Positions 1 through 10,260 are shown, numbered from the stretch's first letter. The stretch: DNA of 64,000 nucleotides from Peribacillus simplex (GCF_001542915.1 NZ_LNNH01000040.1:1-64000), one strand, 5' to 3'. Program-made: numbers and translations. Notes: a model not told the origin generated them from the sequence alone.

Positions 1-31
1 GCGGAAAGCGAGTGCCTGGAGTGGAAATCAA
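1..31. repeat. End of a probable extragenic repeat element
   Basis: The first bases contain GCGAGTGCCTGGAG followed by GGAAATCAAC. Diverged versions of this string recur at about 2650-2680, 4807-4836 and 18640-18668. All four sites are outside genes. I infer a dispersed extragenic repeat family; the rest of this copy is cut off by the window edge. Confidence 0.4.
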
Positions 32-51
32 CGTCTAAATTGTACAGGCCA

Positions 52-88
52 TAAAAATAGACAAACTCGATTTTCATCGAGTTTGTCT
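52..88 (-). terminator. Terminator of the M3 peptidase gene
   Basis: A 12-bp stem (AGACAAACTCGA and its complement) closes a 6-base loop. On the minus strand it is followed by ATTTTTAT. It lies about 70 bases after the peptidase stop codon. Confidence 0.8.
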
Positions 89-97
89 ACAGTCTGA

Positions 98-129
98 GCG
101 GATGTCCTAAACCGGACATCCGCCTTTTT
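98..129 (+). terminator. Rho-independent terminator, plus strand
   Basis: A perfect 10-bp stem GCGGATGTCC/GGACATCCGC with a 6-base loop is followed by CTTTTTG. It would stop a plus-strand transcript entering from the left of the window. Confidence 0.7.
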
Positions 130-154
130 GTTCCTATTCACCCTGAAAGCTCCC

Positions 155-1945
155 CTATGCTTTTTTGACAAGCGGATCGGTCAGGTTCATGAATTCCTCG
201 ACATCGTCCATGCAGGCAAGAACCGCTTCTTCCCAGAAATCACGTGTCGTCAAGTCGACACCCAAATGCTTCTTCGCCAAATCCTCGACTTTCATCGAAC
301 CGGTATCCTTTAATAAAGCGATATATTTTTCTTCGAATCCTGCAGGTTCCTTCAGGGCATTCGCATAGATCCCCAAGGAGAACAAGTATCCGAATGTGTA
401 CGGGAAATTATAAAATGGTACACCCGTAATATAGAAATGAAGCTTTGAAGCCCAGAACGTTGGATGATAATCACTTAAGGCGTCCCCATAGGCGTCTTTT
501 TGGGCGTCAAGCATCAGTTCATTCAATCGTTCAGCACTGACATAGCCCTGTTTCCTCTCCTCATAAAATTTGGTCTCGAATAAAAAGCGGGCATGAATAT
601 TCATTAACAATGCCACCGAACGCTGAATTTTATCTTCTAATTGAACCAGCTTTTCTTCCTCACTGCCCGCTTCCTTCACAGCAGCATCGGAAACGACCAT
701 TTCAGCAAAGGTAGAGGCTGTTTCAGCCACGTTCATCGCATATGATCGATTCAACGGATGGATATCCCTCATGGCATAAGAATGGAACGCATGCCCCAAT
801 TCATGGGCCAATGTCGATACATTCGAGGGTGTACCTGAATATGTCATGAATATCCTGGACTGCTTGCTTAATGGGAACCCCGTACAAAACCCGCCAGGCC
901 TCTTACCAGGCCTGTCCTCCGCTTCAATCCAGCTGTCATCGAAGGCTTTTTGAGTGAAGCTAGCTAACTCCGTGCCGAATTTAGAGAATTGCTGCACGAT
1001 GAAATCCGCGCCTTCTTGATAATCCATCACTTTGGACTCCGCGGTCACCGCGAGCGGCGCATCCAGATCGGCCCAACTCAATTTATCCATATCCAGTAAC
1101 TCCGCTTTCCTTTGTAAAAACCTCACCAACGGCTCCTTATGATCGGCAATGACATCCCACATGCTCTCGAGGGTTTCTTTTTTCATCCTCCCGATTTCAA
1201 GCGGCTCTTTCAAAATATCATCCCAGCCCCTTTTTTCATTCACACTGAGACGAAATCCAGCAAGATGGTTCAACGTCCGGGCAAAAAGATCACTTTTTTC
1301 TTCCCAAGCCTGTTCCCATGCAGCTAACAATTCTTTTCTCGCCTCTTGATCTGGCTCGGAAAATTTATTCGCCGCTTGTCCTACCGACAGCTTGTCCCCT
1401 TTATACGGAATGGTCATGGAACCGACGATCGTATCATACATTTGGCTCCAGCCTTCGAATCCGTCCAAGGACAATTGCGTAATCAATGCCTCTTCCTTCA
1501 CCGAGAGCCTTTCCTTAGCCCTCTCGCGACGTTCATTCAACACGAATTTCACTTCATCCAACGGTTCTTTGCCGAGCATGCTTTGAAAAAACGAATCATC
1601 AAGCTGGATCAGCTTTTCATCAAGCTTGCTGATAGCCATTTTGAGCGATGCAACGATTTTCATTTGTTTGATCCGCAGCTGCCCTGCCTTTTTATCCTGC
1701 GAGTTTTGAGCTTCCAGGCATCCGATGAAGGCGCCTGCCTGCGTGGACTTCATATTGGTGTTTTTCAATAGGTCGAATGCCTCGATCAATGGGCCTTCAT
1801 CATTTTCTTCTGGTTTGATAGTACTTATAAGCAAGTCGAGCTCCTGCACCTCATCCTTGATTTCATCCAAAAAATTCAGGAACTCTATGGAAGAGCTTCC
1901 TCCTTTAAAAAAAATGTCCAAATCCCATGTTAAAGAATATCCCAT
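155..1945 (-). CDS. M3 family oligoendopeptidase (PepF-like)
   Basis: This is a cytoplasmic zinc metallopeptidase of the thimet/oligopeptidase M3 family, which cleaves short peptides. The 596-residue protein carries the zinc motif HELGH at about residue 380, and the third ligand lies in NVAETASTFAEM about 25 residues later. The length and the sequence GGFCTGFPLSKQSRIFM upstream of the zinc site fit the pepF/M3 subfamily. The start has a good ribosome site (AAAGGGGG). It is a single gene with its own terminator. The physiological substrate cannot be read from sequence. Confidence 0.93.
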   Translation of the reverse strand: MGYSLTWDLDIFFKGGSSSIEFLNFLDEIKDEVQELDLLISTIKPEENDEGPLIEAFDLLKNTNMKSTQAGAFIGCLEAQNSQDKKAGQLRIKQMKIVASLKMAISKLDEKLIQLDDSFFQSMLGKEPLDEVKFVLNERRERAKERLSVKEEALITQLSLDGFEGWSQMYDTIVGSMTIPYKGDKLSVGQAANKFSEPDQEARKELLAAWEQAWEEKSDLFARTLNHLAGFRLSVNEKRGWDDILKEPLEIGRMKKETLESMWDVIADHKEPLVRFLQRKAELLDMDKLSWADLDAPLAVTAESKVMDYQEGADFIVQQFSKFGTELASFTQKAFDDSWIEAEDRPGKRPGGFCTGFPLSKQSRIFMTYSGTPSNVSTLAHELGHAFHSYAMRDIHPLNRSYAMNVAETASTFAEMVVSDAAVKEAGSEEEKLVQLEDKIQRSVALLMNIHARFLFETKFYEERKQGYVSAERLNELMLDAQKDAYGDALSDYHPTFWASKLHFYITGVPFYNFPYTFGYLFSLGIYANALKEPAGFEEKYIALLKDTGSMKVEDLAKKHLGVDLTTRDFWEEAVLACMDDVEEFMNLTDPLVKKA

Positions 1946-2101
1946 TTTGCATGCCCCCTTTTATCAATAAGTTCATTATAGGGGTTTAGCCTGCATTTTT
2001 CTAACTAAAACGAATTTTCAGTATTTTTTAAAACATTTTTCTATATCTAAGATTAAAATAGTGTTATGATGAATATATTCTTCAAGAAAGGGGTGGTTCA
2101 T

Positions 2102-2404
2102 ATGAAATTCATCATCCAGCTGTCTGCCATCATACTCCTTTTATGGACCGTGCCCGCGCAGTTCCATCAGCATGCACAACAGCTAGCCCTTGAAGAACAT
2201 ACCGATGTTCACCATTGGGATAAGGCCGATAAAAAAGTGCCTCTCATGCCTGCCTTAAGTTCGTTGCAGGCGATCATCATAATTCTGTTAGTTGAATTTT
2301 CGATTTTAAGTTTTCTTTATTTCCATACAAATCTGCGACAAAGGTATCTCAGTCCCGTGTTTTTCCAGGCGAATAACGTAGCCGCCCACTCCGACATTTT
2401 ATAA
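2102..2404 (+). CDS. Small membrane protein, unknown function
   Basis: The 100-residue product has two hydrophobic stretches. One is an N-terminal signal-like helix (residues 3-20) and the other lies at about 58-75 (IIIILLVEFSILSFLYF). Between them is a polar, His-rich segment (HQHAQQ, HTDVHHWD). I chose the ATG at 2102 because AAAGGGGTGG lies about 8 bases upstream; an in-frame ATG at 2066 has no such site. It precedes a 38-codon gene and a shared terminator, so the two are probably co-transcribed. I do not recognise the family. Confidence 0.65.
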   Translation: MKFIIQLSAIILLLWTVPAQFHQHAQQLALEEHTDVHHWDKADKKVPLMPALSSLQAIIIILLVEFSILSFLYFHTNLRQRYLSPVFFQANNVAAHSDIL

Positions 2405-2429
2405 AAAATAAAATCGAGGAGTGATTCAT

Positions 2430-2546
2430 ATGTTGTTTCGTTTTATTATGATAGGGATCTTTTCTTTAACCGCATCACGTCTGTTCCTATTTCAGGGAAT
2501 CGAGATTTATCATGCATTCGCTGATATGATCAGAAGTAAATACTAA
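2430..2546 (+). CDS. 38-residue hydrophobic mini-protein
   Basis: A short ORF starts MLFRFIMIGIFSL and ends with DMIRSKY. It has a clear ribosome site (CGAGGAGTG, about 8 bases before ATG). It begins 25 bases after the preceding membrane-protein gene and ends directly before a strong terminator, so it is the last gene of a two-gene unit. The product is one amphipathic or membrane-inserting helix with a basic tail. No family recognised. Confidence 0.55.
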   Translation: MLFRFIMIGIFSLTASRLFLFQGIEIYHAFADMIRSKY

Positions 2547-2550
2547 AGCA

Positions 2551-2587
2551 AAAAGAGTGCCGGGAAATGTGCCGGCACTCTTTTTTT
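2551..2587 (+). terminator. Terminator of the two-gene membrane-protein unit
   Basis: The stem AGAGTGCCGG/CCGGCACTCT (10 bp, 8-base loop) is followed by seven T residues on the plus strand, immediately after the 38-codon ORF. Confidence 0.88.
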
Positions 2588-2639
2588 ACGTTGGTTCTTT
2601 TCGTAAAGATTGATATTTTTTAAAGCGGAGTTGCGGACT

Positions 2640-2690
2640 CACCGCCCGCCCAAGCGAAGCGAGCATCGCGGGGAATCCACCCAAACCGCA
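2640..2690. repeat. Possible diverged extragenic repeat
   Basis: The stretch AAGCGAAGCGAGCATCG followed by GGGGAATCCACC resembles the string at 1-31. It is GC-richer than its surroundings and lies between the terminator and sigK. Homology to the other copies is a visual judgement only. Confidence 0.25.
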
Positions 2691-2713
2691 TTATGCGGAA
2701 ATAGCCTTTGCGT

Positions 2714-3436
2714 TTAACCTTTAGCCTTCTTTTCCTTCTCTTTTTCCGCCCTGTAAAATTCATGGAACATCTTCATTAACGCGCGTTTCTCGATCCTTGA
2801 TACATAACTGCGGGAAATCCCTAGCTCTTTGGCGATTTCCCGTTGGGTTTTTTCCTTTTTCAAGTCCAGCCCGAACCTGCCTACAATGACCTCCTTTTCC
2901 CGTTCATCCAATATATCAATATATTTTTTCACCTTTTCAATTTCCATATTAAGCTGGATCGTATCGATGACATCTTCAGATTCCGATTTCAGTACATCGA
3001 TTAAACTGATTTCATTTCCCTCTTTATCCTGGCCAATTGGATCATGCAAGGAAATATCCTTTTTCGTTTTCTTTGTGGCGCGTAAATGCATCAGGATTTC
3101 ATTCTCGATACATCTCGCCGCATACGTAGCGAGCTTTGTACCTTTCCCATCCGAATAACTTTCAATCGCTTTTATCAGACCAATCGTCCCGATCGAAATC
3201 AAATCCTCCGTATCTTCGCCCGTGTTCTCGAATTTCTTGACAATATGGGCAACAAGCCTGAGGTTATGCTCGATTAAGATGTTACGGGCATCCCCATCCC
3301 CCTCACTCATGAGCTTCAGATATTTCTTTTCATCCTGAGATGATAAAGGCTGGGGAAAAGCATTGTTTTTTACATAGGAAACAAATAAGTAAAATTCTTT
3401 GATGATATATCCGACAACTGTAAGTATTCCGGGCAT
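2714..3436 (-). CDS. sigK: RNA polymerase sporulation sigma factor, pro-sigma-K
   Basis: This is the late mother-cell sigma factor. The sequence is near-identical to B. subtilis SigK through region 2 ([18 protein letters not shown]) and region 4 ([20 protein letters not shown]). I start at the third in-frame ATG ([15 protein letters not shown]): it has GGGGG nine bases upstream and yields the hydrophobic pro-sequence expected before YVKNNAFPQ, which SpoIVFB removes in the known system. The 240-residue gene is continuous, so no skin-type prophage interrupts it here. An upstream ATG at 3469 would add 11 residues but lacks a ribosome site. Confidence 0.97.
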   Translation of the reverse strand: MPGILTVVGYIIKEFYLFVSYVKNNAFPQPLSSQDEKKYLKLMSEGDGDARNILIEHNLRLVAHIVKKFENTGEDTEDLISIGTIGLIKAIESYSDGKGTKLATYAARCIENEILMHLRATKKTKKDISLHDPIGQDKEGNEISLIDVLKSESEDVIDTIQLNMEIEKVKKYIDILDEREKEVIVGRFGLDLKKEKTQREIAKELGISRSYVSRIEKRALMKMFHEFYRAEKEKEKKAKG

Positions 3437-3627
3437 TGGTTTCATCCCCCGTTTCTTTGGTCCCCTCATTCATACCTATGCAGGAGTGGGCTTGTTCGTG
3501 TCTGTCCCGATAAAAGAAATCATGAAAGGATGAAATGTTTGTATCGCCAATGGATGAATTCCCAATCGGACAAAACCATTCAATCATATAATACAAGTGA
3601 ATTTTTAAGGAAAGGGGGTGTCTTGGA

Positions 3628-3810
3628 ATGGGATATAACTATGGACCATACGGTTGCGGCAACTATGGGTATCCGGCTCCGCCGCCAAATTATGGCGGCG
3701 GTTACGGATACGGTTATGGCCTGTTTATAGTGCTGTTGATTGTATTGCTTATCTTCGGGTTCTGCTGGTTCCCGGGATATGGATATGGCGGACAAAGTTC
3801 GTGCTGCTAA
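3628..3810 (+). CDS. YjcZ-family small Gly/Tyr-rich sporulation protein
   Basis: The 60-residue product has a Gly-Tyr-Pro-Asn-rich N-terminal half (YNYGPYGCGNYGY) and then a single hydrophobic helix (LFIVLLIVLLIFGFCWF). This is the layout of the YjcZ/tiny transmembrane Bacillus family, several members of which are expressed during sporulation. The ribosome site AAAGGGGGTG is 9 bases upstream. It has its own terminator and sits between sigK and other mini-genes. The family call is from composition and motif; the cellular role is not known. Confidence 0.85.
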   Translation: MGYNYGPYGCGNYGYPAPPPNYGGGYGYGYGLFIVLLIVLLIFGFCWFPGYGYGGQSSCC

Positions 3811-3812
3811 AA

Positions 3813-3848
3813 GGAAAAAACTCGGCATTTGGCCGAGTTTTTTCCTTT
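3813..3848 (+). terminator. Terminator after the YjcZ-type gene
   Basis: GGAAAAAACTCGGC pairs with GCCGAGTTTTTTCC around a 5-base loop. The U-run is on the plus strand, but the A/T-rich arms also make it plausible in the opposite direction. Confidence 0.85.
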
Positions 3849-3894
3849 TCACCTGAGCGATTTTCCGACTGGGATCCGTTATGGGCAAAGTCCG

Positions 3895-3960
3895 TTAGCC
3901 GGTATCCTTCTCCTGCCACCAGCAACGCTTTGCTCCCTTTACATAGACTAAGTTCATCAT
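3895..3960 (-). CDS. Possible 21-residue peptide
   Basis: A very short ORF (MMNLVYVKGAKRCWWQ...) is preceded by a strong ribosome site, AAAGGTGGAGG, 8 bases from the ATG. The site is far better than chance spacing would give, which is the only real evidence. It would be transcribed together with the upstream yrzI-like gene. No family recognised; it could be non-coding. Confidence 0.3.
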   Translation of the reverse strand: MMNLVYVKGAKRCWWQEKDTG

Positions 3961-4010
3961 ATTAACCTCCACCTTTCATTGAATTTTTGGGAAACCAAAC
4001 CTCATCTGTC

Positions 4011-4151
4011 TTAGAAAAAAGGACGATGCTTCATCGCTTTGTCTAAATGTTCTTCACGAATTTTATTGATTCTCTCCTGCTGCATGCATTCCTCGGCAGT
4101 CATTTTTTTCATTTTGATCGTAATTGTGAAAAAAAGCATATTCAGTGTCAT
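4011..4151 (-). CDS. yrzI: YrzI family small protein
   Basis: The 46-residue product MTLNMLFFTITIKMKK...KHRPFF matches the YrzI family layout: an MTLN(M/I)xFFTITI hydrophobic start, then a basic, Glu/Gln-rich helix. The ribosome site AAAGGAGGTGA is optimal. The function of the family is unknown. In the known Bacillus arrangement yrzI also lies near sigK and yrhC, which supports the call. Two hairpin terminators separate it from the 33-codon ORF upstream. Confidence 0.8.
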   Translation of the reverse strand: MTLNMLFFTITIKMKKMTAEECMQQERINKIREEHLDKAMKHRPFF

Positions 4152-4193
4152 AAGTATCACCTCCTTTTAGGGTGCGGCCCCGCAAAAAGGCAT

Positions 4194-4227
4194 AAAAAGG
4201 CCGCAGAAAGTTATGTCCTCCTGCAGC
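4194..4227 (-). terminator. Second of two tandem terminator-like hairpins
   Basis: GCTGCAG pairs with CTGCGGC (one G-U pair) on the minus strand and is followed by CTTTTTATG. It shares the string ATAAAAAGGCCGCAG with the hairpin at 4236-4281, so the two look like a duplicated terminator. Confidence 0.45.
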
Positions 4228-4235
4228 TTTTTCAA

Positions 4236-4281
4236 AAAAAATATAAAAAGGCCGCAGGATAAAAGACTTCTCCCTGCGGCC
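4236..4281 (-). terminator. Terminator after the 33-codon ORF
   Basis: GGCCGCAGG pairs with CCTGCGGCC, and on the minus strand CTTTTTATATTTTTTT follows. It lies 35 bases after the stop codon at 4316. Confidence 0.78.
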
Positions 4282-4315
4282 GCTATGTTTGAATGATTAA
4301 TAAAGCCCATTTGCT

Positions 4316-4417
4316 TTAGAAATATTCCGCGTGGCACAGGTCGAATGGTATTTGATTGTCAATTGAATAAGTCAAGCCAATTTGATTAGTGACGACTCCA
4401 TATAGATACAAATTCAT
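4316..4417 (-). CDS. Possible 33-residue peptide
   Basis: The ORF reads MNLYLYGVVTNQIGLT...LCHAEYF. It has a strong ribosome site (AAGGGAGGTCGAAGAAA before ATG) and is closed by a good terminator, so it behaves as a transcription unit. The product is not obviously hydrophobic or charged. No family recognised. The ribosome site and terminator make it more likely real than not. Confidence 0.5.
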   Translation of the reverse strand: MNLYLYGVVTNQIGLTYSIDNQIPFDLCHAEYF

Positions 4418-5102
4418 TTTCTTCGACCTCCCTTGGAATATTTTTTATTACTTGGTAAGTATATCCACAATTTCGAAATTTGTAAACGGCTTTTGCCTAT
4501 TTTTTTAAAAATTCTTTCTTTTTACCCATTTTCAAACAGAATTTATAGAAAGTGAAGGCAATAGGAATGACAAATCCCCATGCTGTTGATTTCGAAATTA
4601 AACAGCCCCACCTTGACCGCTCAAAAATTCAGCCCGTGCAGGTCAATGAAACGGCCCAAGTCCCAATACTATCGGCAAGGAGGGTGCTCATATAGGCTTC
4701 AGGCACACTGGAATGGAAGGTGTGTGTGGCCTTCCGCTTAGGAAATACGCGGCTAAGGGAGGCCCCGCAGGCGCGTGCGCCAAAGAGGCTAACGGATCCC
4801 TCTGGATAGGGAGTGCCTGCAGAGCAATGAAACGGGCTAAGGTACAAGCTACTCGCGGGTTTGAAGGAGTTTACATCGAATTTGAGGTGAATTCTCATAA
4901 AAATTGCCCTTTTCACAGGCAATGGGAGCCGTTTCTCGTCAATTTCATGGGTTACTCTCGAATCCGGTCAGGATTCTCCGTATAGTTACCGCTATCTTTC
5001 ACCATTTCGGCGCGTTACTCGCCCCCCAGTCCAAATCCTCCGATACGACGGGCTCAGAAACTAACTTCGTGTTCATGCAGGGTCAGGGAAAAATATTCAA
5101 GA
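4418..5102. other. Intergenic region with a degenerate extragenic repeat
   Basis: No gene is supported here. Positions about 4713-4853 (TTCCGCTTAGGAAATACGCG through GGAGTGCCTGCAGAGCAA) are GC-rich and contain GAGTGCCTG as in the repeat end at 1-31. I read this as a decayed copy of the same extragenic element. Short open frames on both strands in this stretch have no ribosome sites. Positions 4860-5100 hold nothing I recognise. Confidence 0.4.
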
Positions 5103-5153
5103 AACAAAAAAGCTGCAGGCAAACTCCCATTACGCCCGAGTTTGCCTGCAGCC
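5103..5153 (-). terminator. Terminator of the yrrT-yrhC operon
   Basis: A perfect 15-bp stem (GCTGCAGGCAAACTC) closes an 11-base loop and is followed on the minus strand by TTTTTTG. It lies 13 bases beyond the yrhC stop. Confidence 0.92.
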
Positions 5154-5165
5154 TGTATCCTGATT

Positions 5166-5432
5166 CTATTGTTGTAAAGTATCCTGGTCATCCATTTCTG
5201 CCAAGATCTTTTTGTATTTATTGGATAAACGGAAAAATAATATGGATACGCCAAGGAACATGATCGTCGCTCCCATATAGGCATATGTGTCAATCATCGT
5301 TTTGCCGCCAGAGGGAAGGATGGTTCCTAAATAGAAAAACGAACCCACACATAGCAAAGTGATTCCAAATTGTTTAAAATCGGCCATTTTCGAATTAAGC
5401 ATTGCCGCCGTTTGGTTTGTACGTTTTTTCAT
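5166..5432 (-). CDS. yrhC: YrhC family membrane protein
   Basis: The 88-residue product has two transmembrane helices (about residues 22-39 and 49-67) and a charged C-terminus. It matches the YrhC-like family in length and topology. It is the last gene of the methionine-to-cysteine operon (yrrT, mtnN, mccA, mccB, yrhC), which is its position in B. subtilis too. Its biochemical role is unknown. The ribosome site GAAGGTGG precedes the ATG, and a strong terminator follows. Expression with the rest of the operon is expected to be under CymR, by analogy. Confidence 0.88.
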   Translation of the reverse strand: MKKRTNQTAAMLNSKMADFKQFGITLLCVGSFFYLGTILPSGGKTMIDTYAYMGATIMFLGVSILFFRLSNKYKKILAEMDDQDTLQQ

Positions 5433-5547
5433 GCCATTCCACCTTCTTTCAAGCTGTTAAGTTATCGATATCTCATTCTACCATATTTATTCCAAATGAC
5501 AGAAAGTAAATAATGGCAGTCAGCTTAAAATGCGGAATGGTCCCCTT

Positions 5548-7609
<2,062 letters not shown>

Positions 7610-7702
7610 ATTCGTACATCCTTTCATAGTTTCCCTACCAATTTAGTGAGTAATGAAACCAAAGAGTAATCAGCGGAGAATCTCACGCTGATCACTGCTC
7701 AT

Positions 7703-8398
7703 TCATTTCATTTTCTCAACCATTTTCACGATCAGATCAGCTGAATGAAGCGCCGCCGTTTCCAGGAATTTATCAAAGGAAATATTGGACTCCTTACCTG
7801 CGATGTCCGAAAGGGAACGTATGATGACAAATGGTGTTTGGAATTGGTAGGCCACCTGTGCAATCGCTGCCGCTTCCATTTCCACGGCATATAGATCCGA
7901 GAATTTGCCTCTGACGAATTCAACCCTGACAGGATCATTCATGAACGAATCCCCCGTTACGATCAATCCTTTCGCCACTTGTATATCCTGGATTTCCTTT
8001 GCCGCTTCTTCTGCAAGGGCAAAAAGCTTCTCATCCGGAATGAAGGCAGCCGGCAGCTGAGGAACCTGGCCATACTCATATCCAAAAACAGTTACATCGA
8101 CATCATGGTGGCGAACTTCGGTAGAAATGACAACATCCCCTACGTTAAGTGCGGGATGATATCCGCCGGCAGAACCCGTATTGATGATCGCATCCGGTTT
8201 GAATTTTTCCAAGAGCACCGCCGTTGACATAGCGGCATTCACTTTACCGATGCCGGATTTAAGCAATATGACCTCGACACCGTCCAGTTTTCCTGTATTG
8301 AATTCGGAACCGGCAATGGTCACCTGCTCCAAACCTTCCAATTTATCACGTAAAATCGTAACTTCTTCTTCCATTGCTCCGATTATGGCTACTTTCAT
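7703..8398 (-). CDS. mtnN: 5'-methylthioadenosine/S-adenosylhomocysteine nucleosidase
   Basis: The enzyme hydrolyses SAH to S-ribosylhomocysteine plus adenine and MTA to methylthioribose plus adenine. It thereby feeds homocysteine recovery for the downstream mccA/mccB. The start IGAMEEEV carries the catalytic Glu, [12 protein letters not shown] is the ribose-binding segment, and RSLSD holds the catalytic Asp. The length of 231 residues is standard. It lies 17 bases after yrrT, in the same operon as mccA, mccB and yrhC. Confidence 0.96.
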   Translation of the reverse strand: MKVAIIGAMEEEVTILRDKLEGLEQVTIAGSEFNTGKLDGVEVILLKSGIGKVNAAMSTAVLLEKFKPDAIINTGSAGGYHPALNVGDVVISTEVRHHDVDVTVFGYEYGQVPQLPAAFIPDEKLFALAEEAAKEIQDIQVAKGLIVTGDSFMNDPVRVEFVRGKFSDLYAVEMEAAAIAQVAYQFQTPFVIIRSLSDIAGKESNISFDKFLETAALHSADLIVKMVEKMK

Positions 8399-8415
8399 TA
8401 GTAAAAAACCTCTTC

Positions 8416-9054
8416 CTATAATTTTTCCGCCTCCATAATCCAGACAAATTGATTGCAGCGCTCGAAGTTCACAGAATACCCATGCTCTTCAAGAACACTT
8501 TCCAAAAAAGGAATGGTTGTATAATATTCCGTTTGCAAATCGTTCGCCAAATTATGAAAGCCTGCCTGCTTTGCATCGGAAATCGCTTTTTCATGCGCTT
8601 CCTTTGATTGATACATCGTATCCGCAAACACTATTTTACCACCAGTATTCAGTAACTTTCCATAGCTGGCTATCGCTTTTTCTTTTTCTTCATCCGTTAA
8701 ATGATGAAATGCATACGTACTGACGATTGAATCCACACTTTCCGGCTCCGGGAAATCCATGAAATCGCCATCGGCTATATGCGTTACATTGCCAAGCTTC
8801 CCGATCGCAATTTCCCTCATTGCAGGTGAAGGCTCGATTCCCGTAACCTTAAGGCCTTTTTTCAATAACCTCTCCGTTAAATTCCCGGTGCCCACTCCGA
8901 ACTCCAAAACATGGCCATGAGCCCGATTCGTCACGCTATCCAAGATCCTATCATAGTGTTTAAATACCTCTTGATATTCAATATCGTGTCCACCGACAGT
9001 ATCATCATACGATTTCGACCATTCCTCAAATAAATCCAAAAATTCTCTGCCCAT
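8416..9054 (-). CDS. yrrT: Class I SAM-dependent methyltransferase YrrT
   Basis: This is the first gene of the sulfur-recycling operon. The SAM-binding motif I is [15 protein letters not shown] at about residues 46-60, motif post-I is TGIEPSP, and motif II lies around ADGDFMDFP. Its methyl acceptor is unknown; the operon context suggests a link to SAM/SAH turnover. The ribosome site AAAAGGTG stands before ATGGGC. The upstream region carries a tandem duplication (9068-9283) with repeated AT-rich promoter-like sequence, the expected place for a CymR site. Confidence 0.9.
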   Translation of the reverse strand: MGREFLDLFEEWSKSYDDTVGGHDIEYQEVFKHYDRILDSVTNRAHGHVLEFGVGTGNLTERLLKKGLKVTGIEPSPAMREIAIGKLGNVTHIADGDFMDFPEPESVDSIVSTYAFHHLTDEEKEKAIASYGKLLNTGGKIVFADTMYQSKEAHEKAISDAKQAGFHNLANDLQTEYYTTIPFLESVLEEHGYSVNFERCNQFVWIMEAEKL

Positions 9055-9067
9055 TTTTTATCACCTT

Positions 9068-9283
9068 TTTATTATAATATAATAAAGCCTATAAGTATAA
9101 TATGAATTAAACACAAAACAGTGCTGTTTATTTAGGCAAATTCACCATGCAGCAAAGATTTGCCTAAGCACTCTTTTATTATAATACAATAAAACCTATA
9201 AGTATAATATGAAATAATATGAAAAACCGTGCCGTTTTTTTAGGCAAACCCTCATTCCGTTTTAGATTCGGCTAAAATGGTGT
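9068..9283 (-). repeat. Tandem duplication of the yrrT operon promoter region
   Basis: Two copies of a unit with a period of about 107 bases lie between yrrT and yrzA. Each starts with ATTATAATA(T/C)AATAAA, continues CCTATAAGTATAATATGAA and then TTTAGGCAAA. In the first copy TTAGGCAAA pairs with TTTGCCTAA further on; in the second this pairing has decayed. On the minus strand each unit contains TATACT/TATAAT-like hexamers, so the duplication probably doubles promoter or operator sequence for yrrT. Confidence 0.75.
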
Positions 9284-9323
9284 GTTAAACTAGCATTATC
9301 TACTATGTTGGAGGGAAGTCTTA

Positions 9324-9536
9324 ATGAATTTTCAGCTCGACTTAAATTTATTCGAAGATAAAATAGAGTTTTTCGAGGCAGAAAGCATCAAGAATCTCGA
9401 AGAAAAAATCCAGGCGCAAATCGAAATCAATAAAGCGATCATGCTCCAGGTTCATTCGGTCTCACATCAAATGTATGTAAGCGAGGAAGGCAGACGTTTT
9501 TATAGTGCTGTCGTTCATTTCAAGGCAAAAAAATGA
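9324..9536 (+). CDS. yrzA: YrzA family protein (DUF2536)
   Basis: The 70-residue cytoplasmic protein MNFQLDLNLFEDKIEFFEA... ends in VHFKAKK and matches the DUF2536/YrzA family over its whole length. It is transcribed divergently from yrrT and converges on yrrS, the same neighbourhood as in B. subtilis. The ribosome site GGAGGGAAG is about nine bases upstream. Function unknown. Confidence 0.88.
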   Translation: MNFQLDLNLFEDKIEFFEAESIKNLEEKIQAQIEINKAIMLQVHSVSHQMYVSEEGRRFYSAVVHFKAKK

Positions 9537-9542
9537 CCAAGC

Positions 9543-9579
9543 AAAAAGCCCCCGGGAGGAGTGTTCCTTCCGGGGGCTT
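9543..9579 (-). terminator. Terminator between yrrS and yrzA
   Basis: AAGCCCCCGG pairs with CCGGGGGCTT. The U-run (CTTTTTGC) is on the minus strand, so it mainly serves the yrrS transcript; the stem may also slow the convergent yrzA transcript. Confidence 0.85.
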
Positions 9580-9591
9580 ACTAGTTTGGGA

Positions 9592-10260
9592 CTATTTGCG
9601 TTTATCATTAACCTTCAATTCTTCGACTTTTACAGGTTTCCATCCAGAGCCGTCGACCCATTCAATATGGACCCGATAGGTTTTTGGATTATCCCCTTCA
9701 GATACGGTACCGATGGCCGTGTTGGGCGAACCGCCGTTTTGAAGCCACCATAGCCTCATGCCGCCTTGATCGATCCCAGCTCCGAGCGCAATGGCTTTAC
9801 TCATTTCATTCCAGTCGACAGAGCCCTTTTGAAAGCTTGTCGTATGCTCACCGGATTGCTCGGTCCCGACTGGTTTCCAGCCCTCACTCTTATAGGTGGC
9901 CGCAACATTGCCATCTCCGCTTCCTTCCACTTCCACAAGCTCGGCATCTCCCGCTTTATCCGAAGCTTCTTCATCCTCTGTTGCCTTTTCTTCCTCTTCC
10001 TCCGTTGCATTAAGATCTTCGTCCGCTTCCTTCTCTGAATCTTTTTCTTCCACTTTCCCAGCAGGCTTGTCCACTTTGCCCTTATCTTTATCGGTAATTT
10101 GCTTCGGTTCCGTCGTGGTTGGATTAGCTTCTGTACCCCCATCACTTAAGAAAATGGTGATGGCGACAATGACGATTAAAATGGAAACGATGGTTATTGC
10201 GATATTGTATATTTTATTTACTTTTCTTTTTTGATCTCGCTGATTGAATCGTGAGCCCAA
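9592..10260 (-). CDS. yrrS: YrrS family membrane protein (DUF1510)
   Basis: The protein has a short basic N-terminus (GSRFNQRDQKRK), one transmembrane helix (about residues 18-38), a long acidic Lys/Glu linker (about 50-110) and a folded C-terminal domain. This is the DUF1510 layout. I choose the TTG at 10260 because AAGGGAGG lies eight bases upstream and the resulting N-terminus matches B. subtilis YrrS; the ATG at 10281 has no ribosome site. It follows pbpI, with which it is co-expressed in B. subtilis mother cells. Biochemical role unknown. Confidence 0.88.
   Translation of the reverse strand: MGSRFNQRDQKRKVNKIYNIAITIVSILIVIVAITIFLSDGGTEANPTTTEPKQITDKDKGKVDKPAGKVEEKDSEKEADEDLNATEEEEEKATEDEEASDKAGDAELVEVEGSGDGNVAATYKSEGWKPVGTEQSGEHTTSFQKGSVDWNEMSKAIALGAGIDQGGMRLWWLQNGGSPNTAIGTVSEGDNPKTYRVHIEWVDGSGWKPVKVEELKVNDKRK

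Noticed and set aside
4713-4985. 90-codon plus-strand frame in the 4.4-5.1 kb gap
   Set aside because: It lies in the GC-rich extragenic repeat, has no ribosome site and no recognisable motif.
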